64,000 bases of DNA from Syngnathus acus (lineage: Eukaryota; Chordata; Actinopteri; Syngnathiformes; Syngnathidae), in assembly GCF_901709675.1 (NCBI RefSeq), contig NC_051089.1:8555476-8619475 (forward strand), written 5' to 3'. A program made the translations under genes and the position numbers. Under the pieces are notes generated by a model. That model made no database searches and was not told where the DNA came from. It was given only the letters and a program-made list of their open reading frames with translations. Positions 1-13,054 of this stretch are shown piece after piece. How positions within the stretch are numbered: the first letter of the stretch is position 1; every line of letters begins with the position of its first letter.

Positions 1-2574
1 GGGAACAAGACCCAGGAATTGTATGTTGTCACACAATGGCCCAGTGCACTCTATTTAGGGCTCTGATGGCACTCTTTTGTCATTTACTACACATCGGCTA
101 TAATAAAAGTAAAATTCTGTTCATTTTACTGATTCTGACTGGGGGAATGAAAGGGGTTAGAATTTGAAGGTGTAATCATGCCCTCTGCTGTTCACTCAGG
201 ACATTTTCCTGAGGCGTTACAATTCTAGCAGTGCAATCATATCGGTTTTGTTTTCATTCCATCGTCCCACTGAAGACTAACAGAAATTTGAAGGCAGCAT
301 TAGTGTCTTATTTTTTGTTTTCAAGTTATCATCGGGAGATAAGCATGAAGATCAGCCACTTATAACAAGGCTGATTCTTCTGTGCTGTAGCTCTGATATA
401 CTTTTGCAAAATTACTGTAAATGTGTTGTGGTACACGATGTCTTGGAACTATTCCAAATTGATTTAATAAGTAAATAACTAAGATTTCTCATGGTATTCT
501 TAGCAATGCACAACAGTAATTTAAAGCACATGTGCCAAGCTGTCCCAATGTTTTTCACTGCCTTCTGTTGTTGTTTTAGGGTGTTTTAGGAATTTTTACT
601 CAAAAGTGTTGTAAAGTAGATCCACCACATTTGGAATGGATATTATTTAACATTCATAAAGGTTTTTGTTTTTTTCAAGATTGTCTTAAGATTATCACCA
701 AAGTGTTGGGTAGATGTTTTTAAAATGTTTTCCTCATCCCTTTTTCTCTTTTTTTCCCTCTAACATTATTTTGGAATAACATTACCTTTCCAATAAAAGT
801 AAATGTGACAACTTGTCAAATGGATCTGTAGTTTTATTCGGAATGTTTAAAATTGTATGTGCTTTAAACATACTCACAAAAAAATCTTATACTAACTGTA
901 TGTAAGTGTTTGGAAGTTAAATATATATAATGAGCCGTTTGCTGTACTTCTCTCGTTCAACCACAAGGTGTCACTGAGAAATAGTTTATTATTTCAAGAG
1001 TATTAGTCTGTACCATGATAACGGAATGTACATGTAATTGCTAATTATGTTTTATTTATCAATTGGTTGTTTTGGGCTGGAAAGATCATGCAAATCAACT
1101 GCCTCGTCAGTAACTGTGAAGGCTATTTGAACATGTTCATTCATAATTTTCTTGCAGAAATATAAAAGTCAATTCAGTAACCTCATCCACATAGGACCAA
1201 GGACTATTGTCACCTAAAAAATTGAATGTGTTTCTTCCACGAGTGAAATGCTGAAGACCCCCTCCCCCCACTTCCTTCTTCCCCCCTCCTCTTCACGGCG
1301 TAATAGCTGGGGGGCAGGGATGGTGTCATGCATTCTTCAATGTGGGGATTCAGGGTGAAATTTTCGATCCATCGCAATGCCAATCCTGTTTCCATGCCAA
1401 CACCAGCATACATGTGAAGGCTACACATTCCACAGGATTTGGAAACATCAAGGGTGAATTATTACAGCCGTGATTGAGCTACTAAAACACACACTGCTGG
1501 AGGAATTGAAACAAAAGGAAAGCCTTTTGTGAGGTTAGTCTTAGGGAGTCATGCGGTTGGAAATTCCTCTTTCACCTTTGTTTGAAGCTGCATCTCCAAA
1601 CTCAAAATAATCTCATTGATGACTTCATCCAAAAAATACACAACTACAATTAGCTTCATGCAAAGATAATTATCCATTTTTACCACCGCATCTTTTCAGT
1701 GTGTTTACAGAAGAATCGAATGGCTCCTGAACTCAATTCAGGATTTAACCAACCATTTGACCTCCAATTTGTTAGCAATTTGAAGAAGAAAAATCTCTCC
1801 ACATAAAACAATAGAACATTAAATAATCCATTCTGGTCACCATTATACTTTCTAGAATTTCTTTTATATGGCAAATGCATCACTTGTTATTGCCAACATG
1901 CTCAGATTCTATTTCAGAGCCAGATTGTAGAAAGTAGATGCAAGCATTGCATATATTAATCAGAGATGAAAAGGTATATGAATATTTCAAATCACCACCA
2001 GAGCGACCAAAATTATCACGATCAGTTTTAACACAGAAGCCAGCTGCTAAATTATATGGCAGCAAATACATTTGAATACATGCACTTAAAGCACATGATT
2101 TGACCATGTATTAGCTTTTTTTTTTATATTGCTGCATTTGGAAGACCAATATATTCTCTCTCCTTTTGTCCAGTCCTCTCCATCCAGATTGCTTTGGACC
2201 CCAATGAATCAGAGAAAGATGCAGAGATAACCAGAAAATCACACACCCATCTGTTGCGCCTACACCAAAGGTCCCTGTGATATTTCCTGTGAAATTAATG
2301 ATGATGGTGATATGGCGCCTCACTGAACACTGCACTCGCTCCATAAACTAGAACTGCAGCTTGTAGCACGAGTATGATAGTTTTTTTTTATTTCTGTCTG
2401 AGTACTCCTGTTACTTGTTAACCACAATTACAGCAGAGCACATTGGGTTTCATTTACGTATCAGGTCAATTTGTTTGATGACATCTATGTTTTAGGAGAA
2501 TTTTTCTAATAGAGTGGAACAGGTTTTTTTTTTTTATCACTGCACTATTATACTGCTGATATTGACTGGGGAAC

Positions 2575-2672
2575 GGTCCAGGGTCTTCCTGGCCTTTCGC
2601 TTAAAAGGAAGCTGGGATAGGCTCCAGCTCCCCCGTAATCCTAATTAGGACAGAAAATGGATGGATGGACAC
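2575..2672 (+). repeat. SINE 3'-end fragment
   Basis: The stretch reads as the 3' portion of the same family as the full-length SINE at 52842-53199: a GCTGGGATAGGCTCCAGC block, a degraded GACCC..TAATTAGGAC block, then AAAATGGATGGATGG. Orientation is plus. The tRNA-like head is missing, so this is a truncated or decayed copy. Confidence 0.7.
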
Positions 2673-4409
2673 TAAAACATTGACTGAAACAAAATCATTA
2701 ACGCCTACATGATTTTCACGACGAGGAAAATCAAAAGCTGTGTTTTTCTATGAAAATGACAAGGCATACAAAACTTAAGTGAAGTATACACATTAAGGTA
2801 TTGAGTCTGATTTGAAGACACAATAAGATAACAGAAGAAAAACAGACAAATAGCAGCAGTAACCAACCACTGTCCAAAGTTGCAATTGTAAATATAATTT
2901 TCAGAAAAAAACATTTTTTTTTTTTTACGTGAACATCAAGGCTTACTAAATGCATTTTAATGTATGTCATTAGTGTGGAGAGTAAAGGATTTTTTTTAGG
3001 TTTTGTAAAAAGTTTGAGATAGCTCGGTGTAGTCTGTTGATGCCATAATAATTTTGATCAGATTTGAAGCATATTGAAATATATTGGTATATGTTTCATA
3101 GTTGCACATTCATTTGTCAACTTTCACCCCAACTATGAATTGTATATAAAACCAGCAGCCCCATCTCGGCCATCTGCTGGCTCTCGCCTTTTTGCCCTTG
3201 CAGAAATCATTACTGATTCATAGTGTTCAAATTTTTTGCAGGGTGGGCAATAAAAGTGTCACCGGCCCTTGCTCAGTGTAATGTTAGTCCAAAGAGCAAA
3301 GACAAATGATCAGTAAATCAATGAATGGAGCTCAATGGAGGAAAGACCTATTTATGAAAAAGCTAACAGCTCCGGCTCACCACCATGCCGCCATTGTTTA
3401 ATACCAACCCCCACACTGGATTTCCATTTTAATCCTTTGGGTATTCTTAATATCACACTATAGTACTCCCACTTCCTCAAAGGTTGTTAATTTCTTCTGA
3501 ATTGACTTAACTATTTGGCGACATGGCTCTGAGGTATTTTAGATAGTGATGGTTAAGACTATGAGGTGGGCTGTTGGCACATATGTCAAATAAGAAGCAT
3601 TTACGATAAAGCAGCTGGCCCATGAGTACTAACTCTGATTCACTGAACACATTTTATATGTCAATAGCTACACTAGACGCTGAATGCAAAATAGACACAG
3701 ATTGGAATGTTTCGATAATTCATGTACGGACTTTATTGTCTTCTGGTAACTTTAGCCATCTGACTTTAGCCATCTGGAGTTCCATGTTGTCAAAATATTG
3801 AGTGCGAATGAAGCATGAGCAGAGATTAATGGAGTCACAGATGATGGCGTTGGAGCACAAATGTTTCATTTGAGTCGTTAAGATGAATTATTTAGACATG
3901 GATCGTCCTCTTAGAGCAGGGCTCCAGACTAATATTTTTCACAAGGAGTGCAGTAGCCGCTAACTTAAAATCTAAGAAGCGCTGGAAGAAAATGGAGGGG
4001 TGTTTATTGTGCAGCTTTTCACACAACATAAACCCAAACTATGTTTTGCTGTTTAAATACCTAAAATGTTAATGTTTGGACCAGCAGTGCAAGTATTTTC
4101 AGCAAATTTCGCAATTTGAAAATATTTGTGGGTATCGACAAGGGAGTTTACAGTCAAATTGAATTTGTTCACCAGACAAAAGTGCAATATTGGCTGTTCA
4201 GTGCTCAGTTCCCAGCCGAGTGAACGCTTGTCGGTCTTAATATATAGTATGTGCTTTGCAACTGACTGGCGGCAGTCCAGGATTTGACTCCTCTGCCACA
4301 CGTTATTGGGTGGAAGGTAGGCAGTGATCATTTTCTTGGATTTTGTTTGTTACAGTTTTGCAGGGTTTGACATTTAAGCCATCATTTAAGGTGGTGGCCC
4401 TATCAGAAG

Positions 4410-4605
4410 CGATACTGTGGAGTTTGCATGTTCTCCCTGTGTCTACGTTTGTTTCCTCCGTGTACTCCATTTTCCTCCCACATTCAAAGCTGATTGACCT
4501 GGCGAACGGTTCAAGGTGTCCCCCACCAATCACCCAACCACTGCTGGGATAGGCTCTAGCGTGCCTGTGACCCTCGTGAGGATAAGCAGTACGAAAGATG
4601 AATTT
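4410..4605 (+). repeat. decayed SINE copy, plus orientation
   Basis: The blocks run in the family order: TGTGGAGTTTGCATGTTCTC, a TTTCCTCC..CTCC block, TTCCTCCCACATTC, a GATTGACCTGGCGAACGGTTCA block, GCTGGGATAGGCTCTAGC, and GACCCTCGTGAGGATAAGC. It diverges clearly from the 52.8-kb copy and its tRNA-like head is not recognisable, so it is an older insertion. Confidence 0.75.
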
Positions 4606-7534
4606 ATCGATATATCTACCACGTGCACTGCGCAAGTGGAGGGTACATTTTATCGTACTGTCTCATATTTTAGGAGCTAAATGTGACCATTTATGGACAG
4701 TCCGGTGGTCAGGCCTGTTTCTGCGATATCTTTTGATGTGAGGTGTGGAGCAGATATTTGTCATAAGAGATTTTTTTTTTCCATTAAAAAAAGAAAATAT
4801 ATTTACCAGTCTCAGTTGGGCAATTGGATGAAAAATTTACTTGCGCTGTCTCATATTTATAAATGTGACCATTTAGAGGCAGTCTAGAGCCCCGTCTCAG
4901 AGCTCTGTAAGCACCCAGATATATTGCTTTGCATAATATATGTTTTATTTAACACTGGATAACATACACTACACTTGAGGGTTATGGTTGCTGATGTAAT
5001 GCTGCACACACACACACGTGTCCAAATGATCATGACAGTTAGTGGTTATTTGCTCCGCCCCCTGCGACAAAACACTGTTATCATTGCGTTACAATTGTGC
5101 AAACACACAGCTCCTTAATTAGCTTCTGCAGTAAATCGCATTAACCGTTCCAGCAGATAAAACGGCCAGGAAGTCCACCTCAGAAATGCACACTTCCTGT
5201 TGCATCAACTGAAGCATTCTGGCTTTTGAGGCTGTGTAGGTAATCATGCCGTACAGGCTGAGAATGTAAGACACATTCATCGCTTTACAGTGTGACAGAA
5301 ATATAGTGCTCTTCTTCAAGTCGCCCATTTTGGCACATAAAGAGCAGAACGGAATGAGAAAGAGCTTTTACCAGCGTATCCAAGTTGGGCCCATTTTCCA
5401 AGTGATCTGCATCGGTGCCAATCCAGATTAGACATTTGGTGAGTGGAACAGTGATCACTCCTTCCACCTAAGAAGGGATCTGGACAGCCATAACCAAATA
5501 CAAGAGCGCTAGAGGTACTGGCTGCATTGTTACCGTGGCAACCCACCATGCAGGGCTGTGCATGTGTGTGTTGCTTTCAACTGTGAGAGGCAATGTTGCA
5601 ATGGTGCTGGGAAAGACCAGACACCTAAAAGGTGGGGGTGGGAGGCATTAGTCACACAGAGCCACAAGACATTGAGAAGGAACAAGTAAGATTGGACAAC
5701 ATACTATTATGAGTGATGCACTCAAAATTGTATGTCAAAATCAAGCACAAAATCATACTATGACAACATGATGATGCCCAACTAAAATATTTATAAATCC
5801 ATTAGTTTGGGATATATGTAGTGGCATGCACCCCCTATTGCACCACTGTCGACAGGGAACTTGACAAAGCTATATCAATGTTGCCGATGCCCGCCACCAC
5901 TCCAAACCCTAAGGACATGCAATACACACACCAGGACGGATTCCATCTGTTCAAATACTGTGAACATGGCAGCAATGTTTCAAAACATATGATGGTGCTG
6001 CTTAGTGTCCTCTGGTACATCCAGCACAGTCCAGAAACATTTATAATACAGACAGCACACATGTCAATGCAAACATGACTTCTTGCATTCATGTGAAGGT
6101 ATAAACACCTCCGTTCCCGAGAGTCTACTTACAGAGGTCTCTCTTTCTAATATGCAGCAAGCCAGCTGAGGCTCTGCAAAGAGAAGATGGAAAATGCAAT
6201 ACACACCGGACCACAAGCCTCATTTGGGTTATAACTCATTACTCAATCAATAGAAGCCTTATAAAAGGAAATCACTTTCACTTTGTTAGGTGTGGATCAC
6301 AAATGTCAAGATAAATATTGCATTTGCACAATTCCCTTTCAATGTATGAGCGACAGTTTTTTAAATGAGCACACATTACCACTAATGTGTTTTGGATTCA
6401 GCTCAGTTTGAATTGACATTGAATAACTTGCCAAACGTCTGAACTGCGGCTCTGGGAAAATGATCAAATAGATGGTCTCAAGCAGAAATGGATGACGCCT
6501 TTGTTTCCTTCTGTTTAGTGTGCTGTTAGGAGAATTGCATGATGGAAGTCTAGGGTTGTTCAAGAAGCAAACTGTCACTCGACTCATTTTATGCTTTGCC
6601 TTCTGAGCAAAAACCTGAACTCCAACCGCTTTTGGTGTTGGTGGCGTGAACGCAACTTAACTTCAAAACAGCCAAACAGTCACAAGAAATGATTCATCAT
6701 TATAAACTGTTTAATTCTTCACATTCTATTTAACTGTATTCTGTTAGTATGTATACATATATGTTGCACAAAATTACAGAGTGCTATTACCCTCATTGAA
6801 AAACGCATCACAATTATTTCTTTTGTGTAGCTGGAACAGATTCATAGCCTTTCCATTCTAAGTATTCTAGGATTTAAGTATTTTGTGTTGTGCATAGTCA
6901 CTAAATGAATTAAACTTGTTTCTCAGGACAACTCCAAATGGATGTTGTGATTTAAGAATTGTTCTTGTCACCTGGATACTCAGGTTATTCACAACAAAGC
7001 TTTAAAAATGATTGCAAAATGAGCAAACAAGACGGGAAAATGAAAATGTCCACTCAAGCTTCTGTGCACGACTGAGGTCTTGAAATAGATGTGCTTGTTT
7101 GTTTGGCTATTTTGCAGCTAGGCTTGGTACAAATGAATAATAAAGCCACCCTGAATCTGTGTGTGATTATCTGCCTGTCCTCCTGTTTATCTTGCTTTGC
7201 CCCTGCCTAAATCCTCATGAGGAGCATCCTCCCTTGGGCCCCAGCAGCTTTAGCAGGTGTTAACCTTTTTTCTGGAAATCTCCTGCATGAGGCACAACAA
7301 TGTCTCGCAGAGCAACACATCTCATTCCTTGAGAAGCTTGCCGCCTGTCAATCACACAGCCGAAGATGATGAGTGGGCAGATCAGTCTCCCTCAATCCTA
7401 AAGTAATTTTACTTTGCTTCTGAAATGGAAACAATGATAGAACACACCTAGAAACTGATAACCAACCTTACTGTACTACACACCCTGGATTTGCGTGGAC
7501 TTTTCAAGTTTTCCCCTTGCGACTCGTACGCTCA

Positions 7535-7645
7535 CACTCATACACTCACATTTACAATTTTGGGCAAGGTGAAGTCTTTCATTAACATGGCTTTCATGTT
7601 TTTGGGATGTGGAAGGAACCCGGAGAACCCGGACACTCTACAGTG
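7535..7645 (-). repeat. decayed SINE fragment, minus orientation
   Basis: The middle of the SINE family is visible as CATGTTTTTGGGATGTGGAA followed by GGAACCCGGAGAACCCGGAC, which corresponds to 53038-53085 of the full copy. Both ends are unclear. Confidence 0.5.
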
Positions 7646-9116
7646 AGCCTTCGATTGTGACACATGCAGCATGCAGATATTTATGATTCAATGACTGTGT
7701 TTACATGTACTGTACAGTCCAACATAAAGCCAATCATTATAGTGCCACTCCAATTGTTTCCACTGTGTTATTTCTCAACAGTTTTTTGCCCCTCAAACGG
7801 TCCACTGGGTCCACTTTGGCACACCTGTTTTCTCTCAGCAGCTGATTATCCCAGTGGCGTGCTATTTTCCCGCTCAACAGTTTCTTGTTGCTGTATTGTC
7901 TTGGCTTCAATGCAAGAAAATTCCTGGTGCTTATGACGTTTTGGGGACATCGTGTTCTCTGACTTTTGTGTTTATTATTTAGAATGTCATTTTCAAGTCA
8001 TCATCCATTAGTGTATAATTTTGATGTTATTTAAAAACCTTCCGATGATACAATAATAATAATTTGATTATTATTTTCAAAAAAATGACAAACTGAAAAT
8101 GTAATGTCCCCAATTAGTTGCCCTGAACTATAACTGGACTGGATCTCTCTGACGAGACAGACCTGTTCTGGCCCCCCGACTATATGTTTGACACTCCTGC
8201 ACTCCATCCATGTGGATCATCTAGGATTGCATGGCACTCATCAGTGAGCAAAACTGAGAAAAAATGAAAATGAGTCTTCATTCTGGGCAGACAGCAGCTG
8301 TTTTTGCTTGTGAGCAATTCTTAAAGATGAGCAAAAAGAAGGTTTATGTGTAGCCACACACCTCTGGAGGATCCTAAACATTGATGTCTGCAGGACCCTT
8401 GAGGCTCCAGCAGCTTCAAATACTTGTTTACTGCTTTGTAATGGCATTTTTAGCAGCTGCTCTCTTCATGCAATGGTTTGGTCTGGCAGAAACTTTCCTC
8501 ATTGGGCTTTTATCAGCGTGAACCTCCATGCACACTCAATTAATTATAGAGAAAAATCCATATCGGTACGATGATAGTGCTAGTTAAATGTAGCGTTTAT
8601 CAGTGGGGTATATCATTCCCTGTGCTGAATTTCACCTCCTGGGAACATAGTTGCGGTGATCTACCACACAAAATCCTTTCCTGAGAAAGCTCTCTTGGCT
8701 ATTCAAAATCAATTTTTCCCAAGCGTATTTTTTTTCCCACTAAATAAGTTTTCTTTCTTTGCCCTTCCCCCAACACCAATACTCTGCCTTATCTGGTTCT
8801 CGATAAACTCTGTATAATCACTCCCGCAGCCTCCCGCTCTCCCTTACACCCTTTGTTGCTTATGCCCAAATGCAGACACACACTCGCGCACACACGTACA
8901 CACACTAGTTTTTGTCTTTGTTTTGTAAGACCTGCCACTCAAACTCAAAGCCTTTCTTTGTGTCATAGAAAATAGACATAAAGGAATAAAAAAAAATTGA
9001 AAAAAAATCCTCCCACCCTCCTCTCTGTTTTACAAATACCATTATTTGATTTTGAAACTAGTGAAAGGATGAAAAATGTTTGAATTTTAAAAAGACACAC
9101 TTTATTGAAAATAAGT

Positions 9117-9175
9117 ACAGTGGAACCTTGATTTCACTGAAGGGTTGTCTGTTAGAGCAGATTGTCCATTAGGTC
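9117..9175 (+). mobile_element. possible DNA-transposon terminal remnant
   Basis: TACAGTGGAACCTTGATTTC then ACTGAAGGGTTGTCTGTT has the TA-CAGTGGAACCT look of a Tigger-type end. Only this short end is visible. Confidence 0.3.
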
Positions 9176-10137
9176 AGAGTATGTTAGGGTTGATAGATTA
9201 GTTCGATCCTATGATTATGTTGGAATGTAACCTGTAATAATTAACCTAGCTTGTCCTGTCTTCACAAAAGTAGTAGAACAAAGTGCTAAGATCTTTTGAA
9301 CTGATTGACCAGCTGCAGAGGAAGCAATCAAAGTTGTTCTGTTTACACAACTTCGTAAAAGACCCCCTGCTATGCTTTGACCAGAGGCCAGGGGCTTCAA
9401 CCCCATCCTGTCCACTCTCACCCCCACCCTGTTTCTCTCAATAAAAATGCTCTTGCAAGAGGCCTGAGTCAGACCTCATTCGATCATCGCTGTATGCACA
9501 GTGACGAATGACTCTCCACTTGCAAGTGTTTAAAAGGGCATACTGTCTCCCGTGTGGTTCTTGCAAAATAAGTTAGAGTGAGCACCACTCTAACAGAGTA
9601 CTTCTTTTTTGTGGCCTAAAAACATCCAAAGCAGTCCAACCTTATTGTTTTGTATTTTTTCGTAGCCTCTAAATGCCAAGTACATGACAACATTATTGTC
9701 AATGAAATAAAATCTTGAAAATGTTTAAAAAAAATAAATATCAGATATATCAGAAATTACATCAAATTTAACTATTTTGCATGTGGAAGAGCAGCGAGAA
9801 GATCAGATTATTAGCTGACACTGCAGTTAAGTCATCCCATTATTTTATTTGCACGTCGTGTGTTTGTGTATTTATGTTTGTTCTCATTTTGTTTTGTTCC
9901 TGTTTCTTGGTTCTGAATGAACTTGCTGCCTCTGACATGCTCAACAACAACTTTCATCCCTACTTGCCCACAAAATGGGAATTACTCACTAGCCCATGAC
10001 AAGCTATACTATAAGAACCCCGTCCAGCTTGAAAGGAATCACTTTAAACGGTTTGCAGGAATGTCTACAAGCACTAGTCCCTATTTTCTCTCGCTCTTAC
10101 CATGGATTTCCTCTAAAGAGGATTGATGGCTTATACT

Positions 10138-10200
10138 AATTCCATCCATCCATTCATGTTCTATACTCTCCACTGTTGCTGGAGCCTGTCTCAGCTGAGT
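10138..10200 (-). repeat. SINE 3'-end fragment, minus orientation
   Basis: TTCCATCCATCCATTC leads into CTCCACTGTTGCTGGAGCCTGTCTCAGC, matching the tail and the conserved 3' block of the SINE family read on the minus strand. The rest is lost. Confidence 0.55.
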
Positions 10201-12154
10201 GATGGCGAGAAGCACGGTAGATACAGGAGAGATCACCTGACACATTAAGTGAAACATTCCCATCCAGGTCAGTAACACTATAACATGTCTTTGGTACTTT
10301 AATTGCTCGGAATAACTCAATCTTCGTAAAACTCTGAGGTCATTAACAGCTGAAGCTACTGATAATGTACGGTATATTCGATTTTCATATTCCTACCAAA
10401 AGTTTACATTGCAATATAAATTTGCAATGTGTTTTTGGACTGCACTAAGAATCCGGAGTACCCAGGGAGGAATGGACCCTCAAAACCAAAATGAACTATT
10501 GTGCTTCATCCAATTGTACAAAGTGATAACTTGCCTCCAGTTAGAGATAAAATAGACTGCGATAAAACTCTTCTAATCCTGTGTAGAACACTGAGAGCCA
10601 GTTGGGAAAGAGACGATTATAGAGCCGCGCAACTCACACAGTGCCAAGACTGTCTGCAGGCATCTTTCACAATGGCCTTTTAGAACCGACTGAACACCGT
10701 GTGGTGAGCTTGCTGCATTACTTCATGACCAAGACTGCGAGTTGGAGAGCTGATGAGGAAAATGAGACATCTAGGGAGATGAACAGGAATTCGTCACATT
10801 AATCATAACCGCTATTACACTCTCATCAACCTCACATATTCATAATTGCCAAAGATGAACGTCATATTTTTTGTGGTATTGGCTGCGCTGTCATGATTAC
10901 AAGGCGGAGAAGCTCGACAGCACATTACTACAACAGAGGAGAAACAAGACAAAATGCAAGCAGGGTACAGCTCATTAAACGTGCTTAGTGTTGATGGGAG
11001 ATGGCTGCGGTTTTTCTTTCTGGGTGGAATAAGGATGAAAAACATAGCAATATCTTGGCTGCTACTTAATACAAATTTTCTACCAGAAAATCTCTCTAAT
11101 TCTTTTTTATTTTGCAGTGATTGAATAACTGTCAACAATCACTCAATCAAAACGTTTTGGACACAGGCATGGTCCATAGCACAGCAAAGTCTTCAATTTA
11201 CATTTACTTGTCAATATAACTGACCCAGGAAGATGTATACTGTATTTCTATATTAGATGAGAAAACTACCAGAGTGGTGAGAACATCTGCCTCGCTGCTC
11301 TGACGATCAGGTTTTGACTCTTGGCCCCAGGGACGATGCTACCGGGTCTAAGAGGAGCTACAGCTCCATCAGAAATCTGTGTAGCTCCAGTTAAACCCCT
11401 CCAACATTTATTTCAAAATTATTTTCACAGCCACTATGAATAAGTCAAGCCCGTTGAGTCGTCCATTCTTGGCTCCGTCCTTCCTGTATGGTAATTTTCA
11501 TGTTCCCCTCTCAAACATTTTTGCGTGTTAACACAAATGGGATGGTAACACACTCACCTATTCTGCATGAGCTCCATTTTATGACAGTGAAGCAAGCTGT
11601 CATCATTCAGCCTATTCAGTTAAATATAACTGAATTCATAATTCACACAATGTAGAATAAATTAAGCATCACATTGCGTGCCATTTTTGTCATGTCAAAA
11701 GACAGGCACACAGTAGCCACAACATTAGGGACACTGGCATGCTCTATACAATGAGCTGGTTGGAGGGAGCAAGGTACTTATAAAATATTTTTCCATATGT
11801 TCTACAGAAAGTTGCACAATCGTAAATATTAGAAATATAAAAATAATAGTATTATTAGCATGACAATGTAGCTGCTCATCACATTGTACAAGCAGCAGGA
11901 AGAGGATTGTTATCTGCAAGGTACTGATCCAGTTTGTCTCTGAGTGACAGATAAAAGCAAGTGGGCAAGGGGCTTGTTGAGCTATGTGTGGGAATTCTTC
12001 TCAATGCAAATTCATGCCAGAGATCCAATTAAGAAGTTGGAAACCTGGCAAACTAGTGATGGAATGTGAGACCATGGTTGTGTCAAGGTTATAATGAAAC
12101 ATAATAATAATAATAAAAAAAACTATTACAAATCTGGTTTAGACTGCAGTATGC

Positions 12155-12378
12155 TTTTCATATCAAGGAAGCTTGGATAGGCTCTGGCTCTCTGTGACCC
12201 TGAATAGAATAAATGATTTAGGAATGTGACGGACTGAAGTAATTGAAGGCTGCTGCATTTTGCAATACAGTACACTGACCCAGAGACAGATATTAAATTA
12301 TTATATCGGTTCACACCCAGAGGATATACTCTGCGACCCTCATGAGGATAAGTGATTCAGAAAATGGATGGAAGGATT
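12155..12378 (+). repeat. two short SINE 3'-end remnants
   Basis: Near 12170-12225 a GCTTGGATAGGCTCTGGCTC block is followed by a degraded TGTGACCCTGAATAG block. Near 12325-12375 a GCGACCCTCATGAGGATAAG block runs into AGAAAATGGATGGAAGG. Both match the SINE 3' end on the plus strand. They lie just upstream of the syt9 CpG-rich promoter. Confidence 0.55.
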
Positions 12379-12499
12379 GGTATACAAATGGGCTACACTT
12401 ATAGGCACACTTGCTTACAAGTGAAACCAATTAAGTGACTACGGGGCGTGTACCACAAGAAATCCTCAACGGCATGTTATGTCATATCATGAGGTAAGC

Positions 12500-12880
12500 A
12501 TGTTGACACTTTCCCGACCATATGAACGCACTACACGTTTTCGTGGTGCACCGAAGTCCGCGAGGCGCGCGCACGTTTTAGTACCATGGACAGAGCGCCA
12601 CGCCGCAGTGTGAACGCGCGGATTCAACCGGTGGCTTTCCAGTGTTCGGCGAAGAGTGTCGGCCAAAAATGAGCGAATGTCACACACGAGATGCGTTTAT
12701 TGCACACATGGGACACGCCACTCGCGTTTTGGTTCACTTTTGTTTTTAGAGTGGGGGTTGCATTTGTGATCCGCTATCGCGTGGGTAGGCGTGCCGCCGG
12801 ATGAGTGCTCGACTGGGCTGCGTGGAAAAGCTGAGTGTGAGGTGAGCGGTCCGCTGTGGTGGTGGTGCCTGAGAGAGCCT
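12500..12880 (+). promoter_or_regulatory. syt9: CpG-rich putative syt9 promoter and 5' UTR
   Basis: Base composition changes abruptly here. CpG is frequent (for example GCGAGGCGCGCGCACG near 12560-12575 and CGCCACGCCGCAGTGTG near 12597-12613) against CpG-poor, AT-rich surroundings, and the block ends just before the start codon at 12907. This is the usual look of a vertebrate CpG-island promoter. No TATA box is obvious. The transcription start cannot be placed from sequence alone. Confidence 0.65.
12577..12593 (+). promoter_or_regulatory. RE1/NRSE-like REST site in syt9 promoter
   Basis: TTTAGTACCATGGACAG fits the degenerate RE1 consensus NTYAGMRCCNNRGMSAG at 16 of 17 positions. The single mismatch is T where A or C is expected at position 6. 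It is followed by AGCGCC, similar to the GCGCC that often closes the long RE1 form. It sits about 315 bases upstream of the syt9 start, inside the CpG-rich block. REST represses neuronal genes, synaptotagmins among them, in non-neuronal cells. Binding here is inferred. Confidence 0.5.
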
Positions 12881-12906
12881 CCATGATTTAAGGATGCTGT
12901 TGGGAA

Positions 12907-13054
12907 ATGCCTGGAGACAAAGATGACGAGATTTGTCGAAAGGCACTTGAACTCCTCTCAGATCTTTGTTCCAAAGGGGAAGTGCAGAGCGAAAACTGCC
13001 TGGATTTTATTTACTATTTCCGTGATTTGGCCAGGCCACGCTACATGGACTCAG
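12907..13054 (+). CDS. syt9: syt9 exon 1 (N-terminal luminal segment)
   Basis: The exon encodes residues 1-49 plus the first base of codon 50. It begins [17 protein letters not shown] and continues with a [14 protein letters not shown] block, both closely matching SYT9 N termini. Cysteines 10, 21 and 31 are those of the disulfide-dimer subclass. It ends TCAG followed by GTGAGG, a good donor in phase 1. The start has G at -3 and C at +4, so its Kozak context is moderate. An upstream ATG at 12894 overlaps it in another frame. Confidence 0.9.

Larger units (their letters stand above)
1..12430. other. intergenic region upstream of syt9
   Basis: This 12.4-kb stretch has no exon chain I can support on either strand. 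Open frames are short and show no recognised domain or matching splice sites. It holds old SINE fragments (near 2.6, 4.4-4.6, 7.5-7.6, 10.15, 11.3 and 12.2-12.4 kb), short CA runs, and a possible 3' UTR remnant at the far left, where an AATAAA near 792 could end a gene lying outside the window. That last point is only a possibility. Confidence 0.5.

Noticed and set aside
5119-5549. Overlapping minus-strand frames that look slightly protein-like
   Set aside because: Three short frames shift across each other, with no known domain and no splice support. A decayed pseudogene cannot be excluded but is not supported.
12835-12880. A second REST-like motif near GGTGGTGGTGCCTGAG
   Set aside because: It needs an insertion or deletion to align with RE1, so it is not a credible site.
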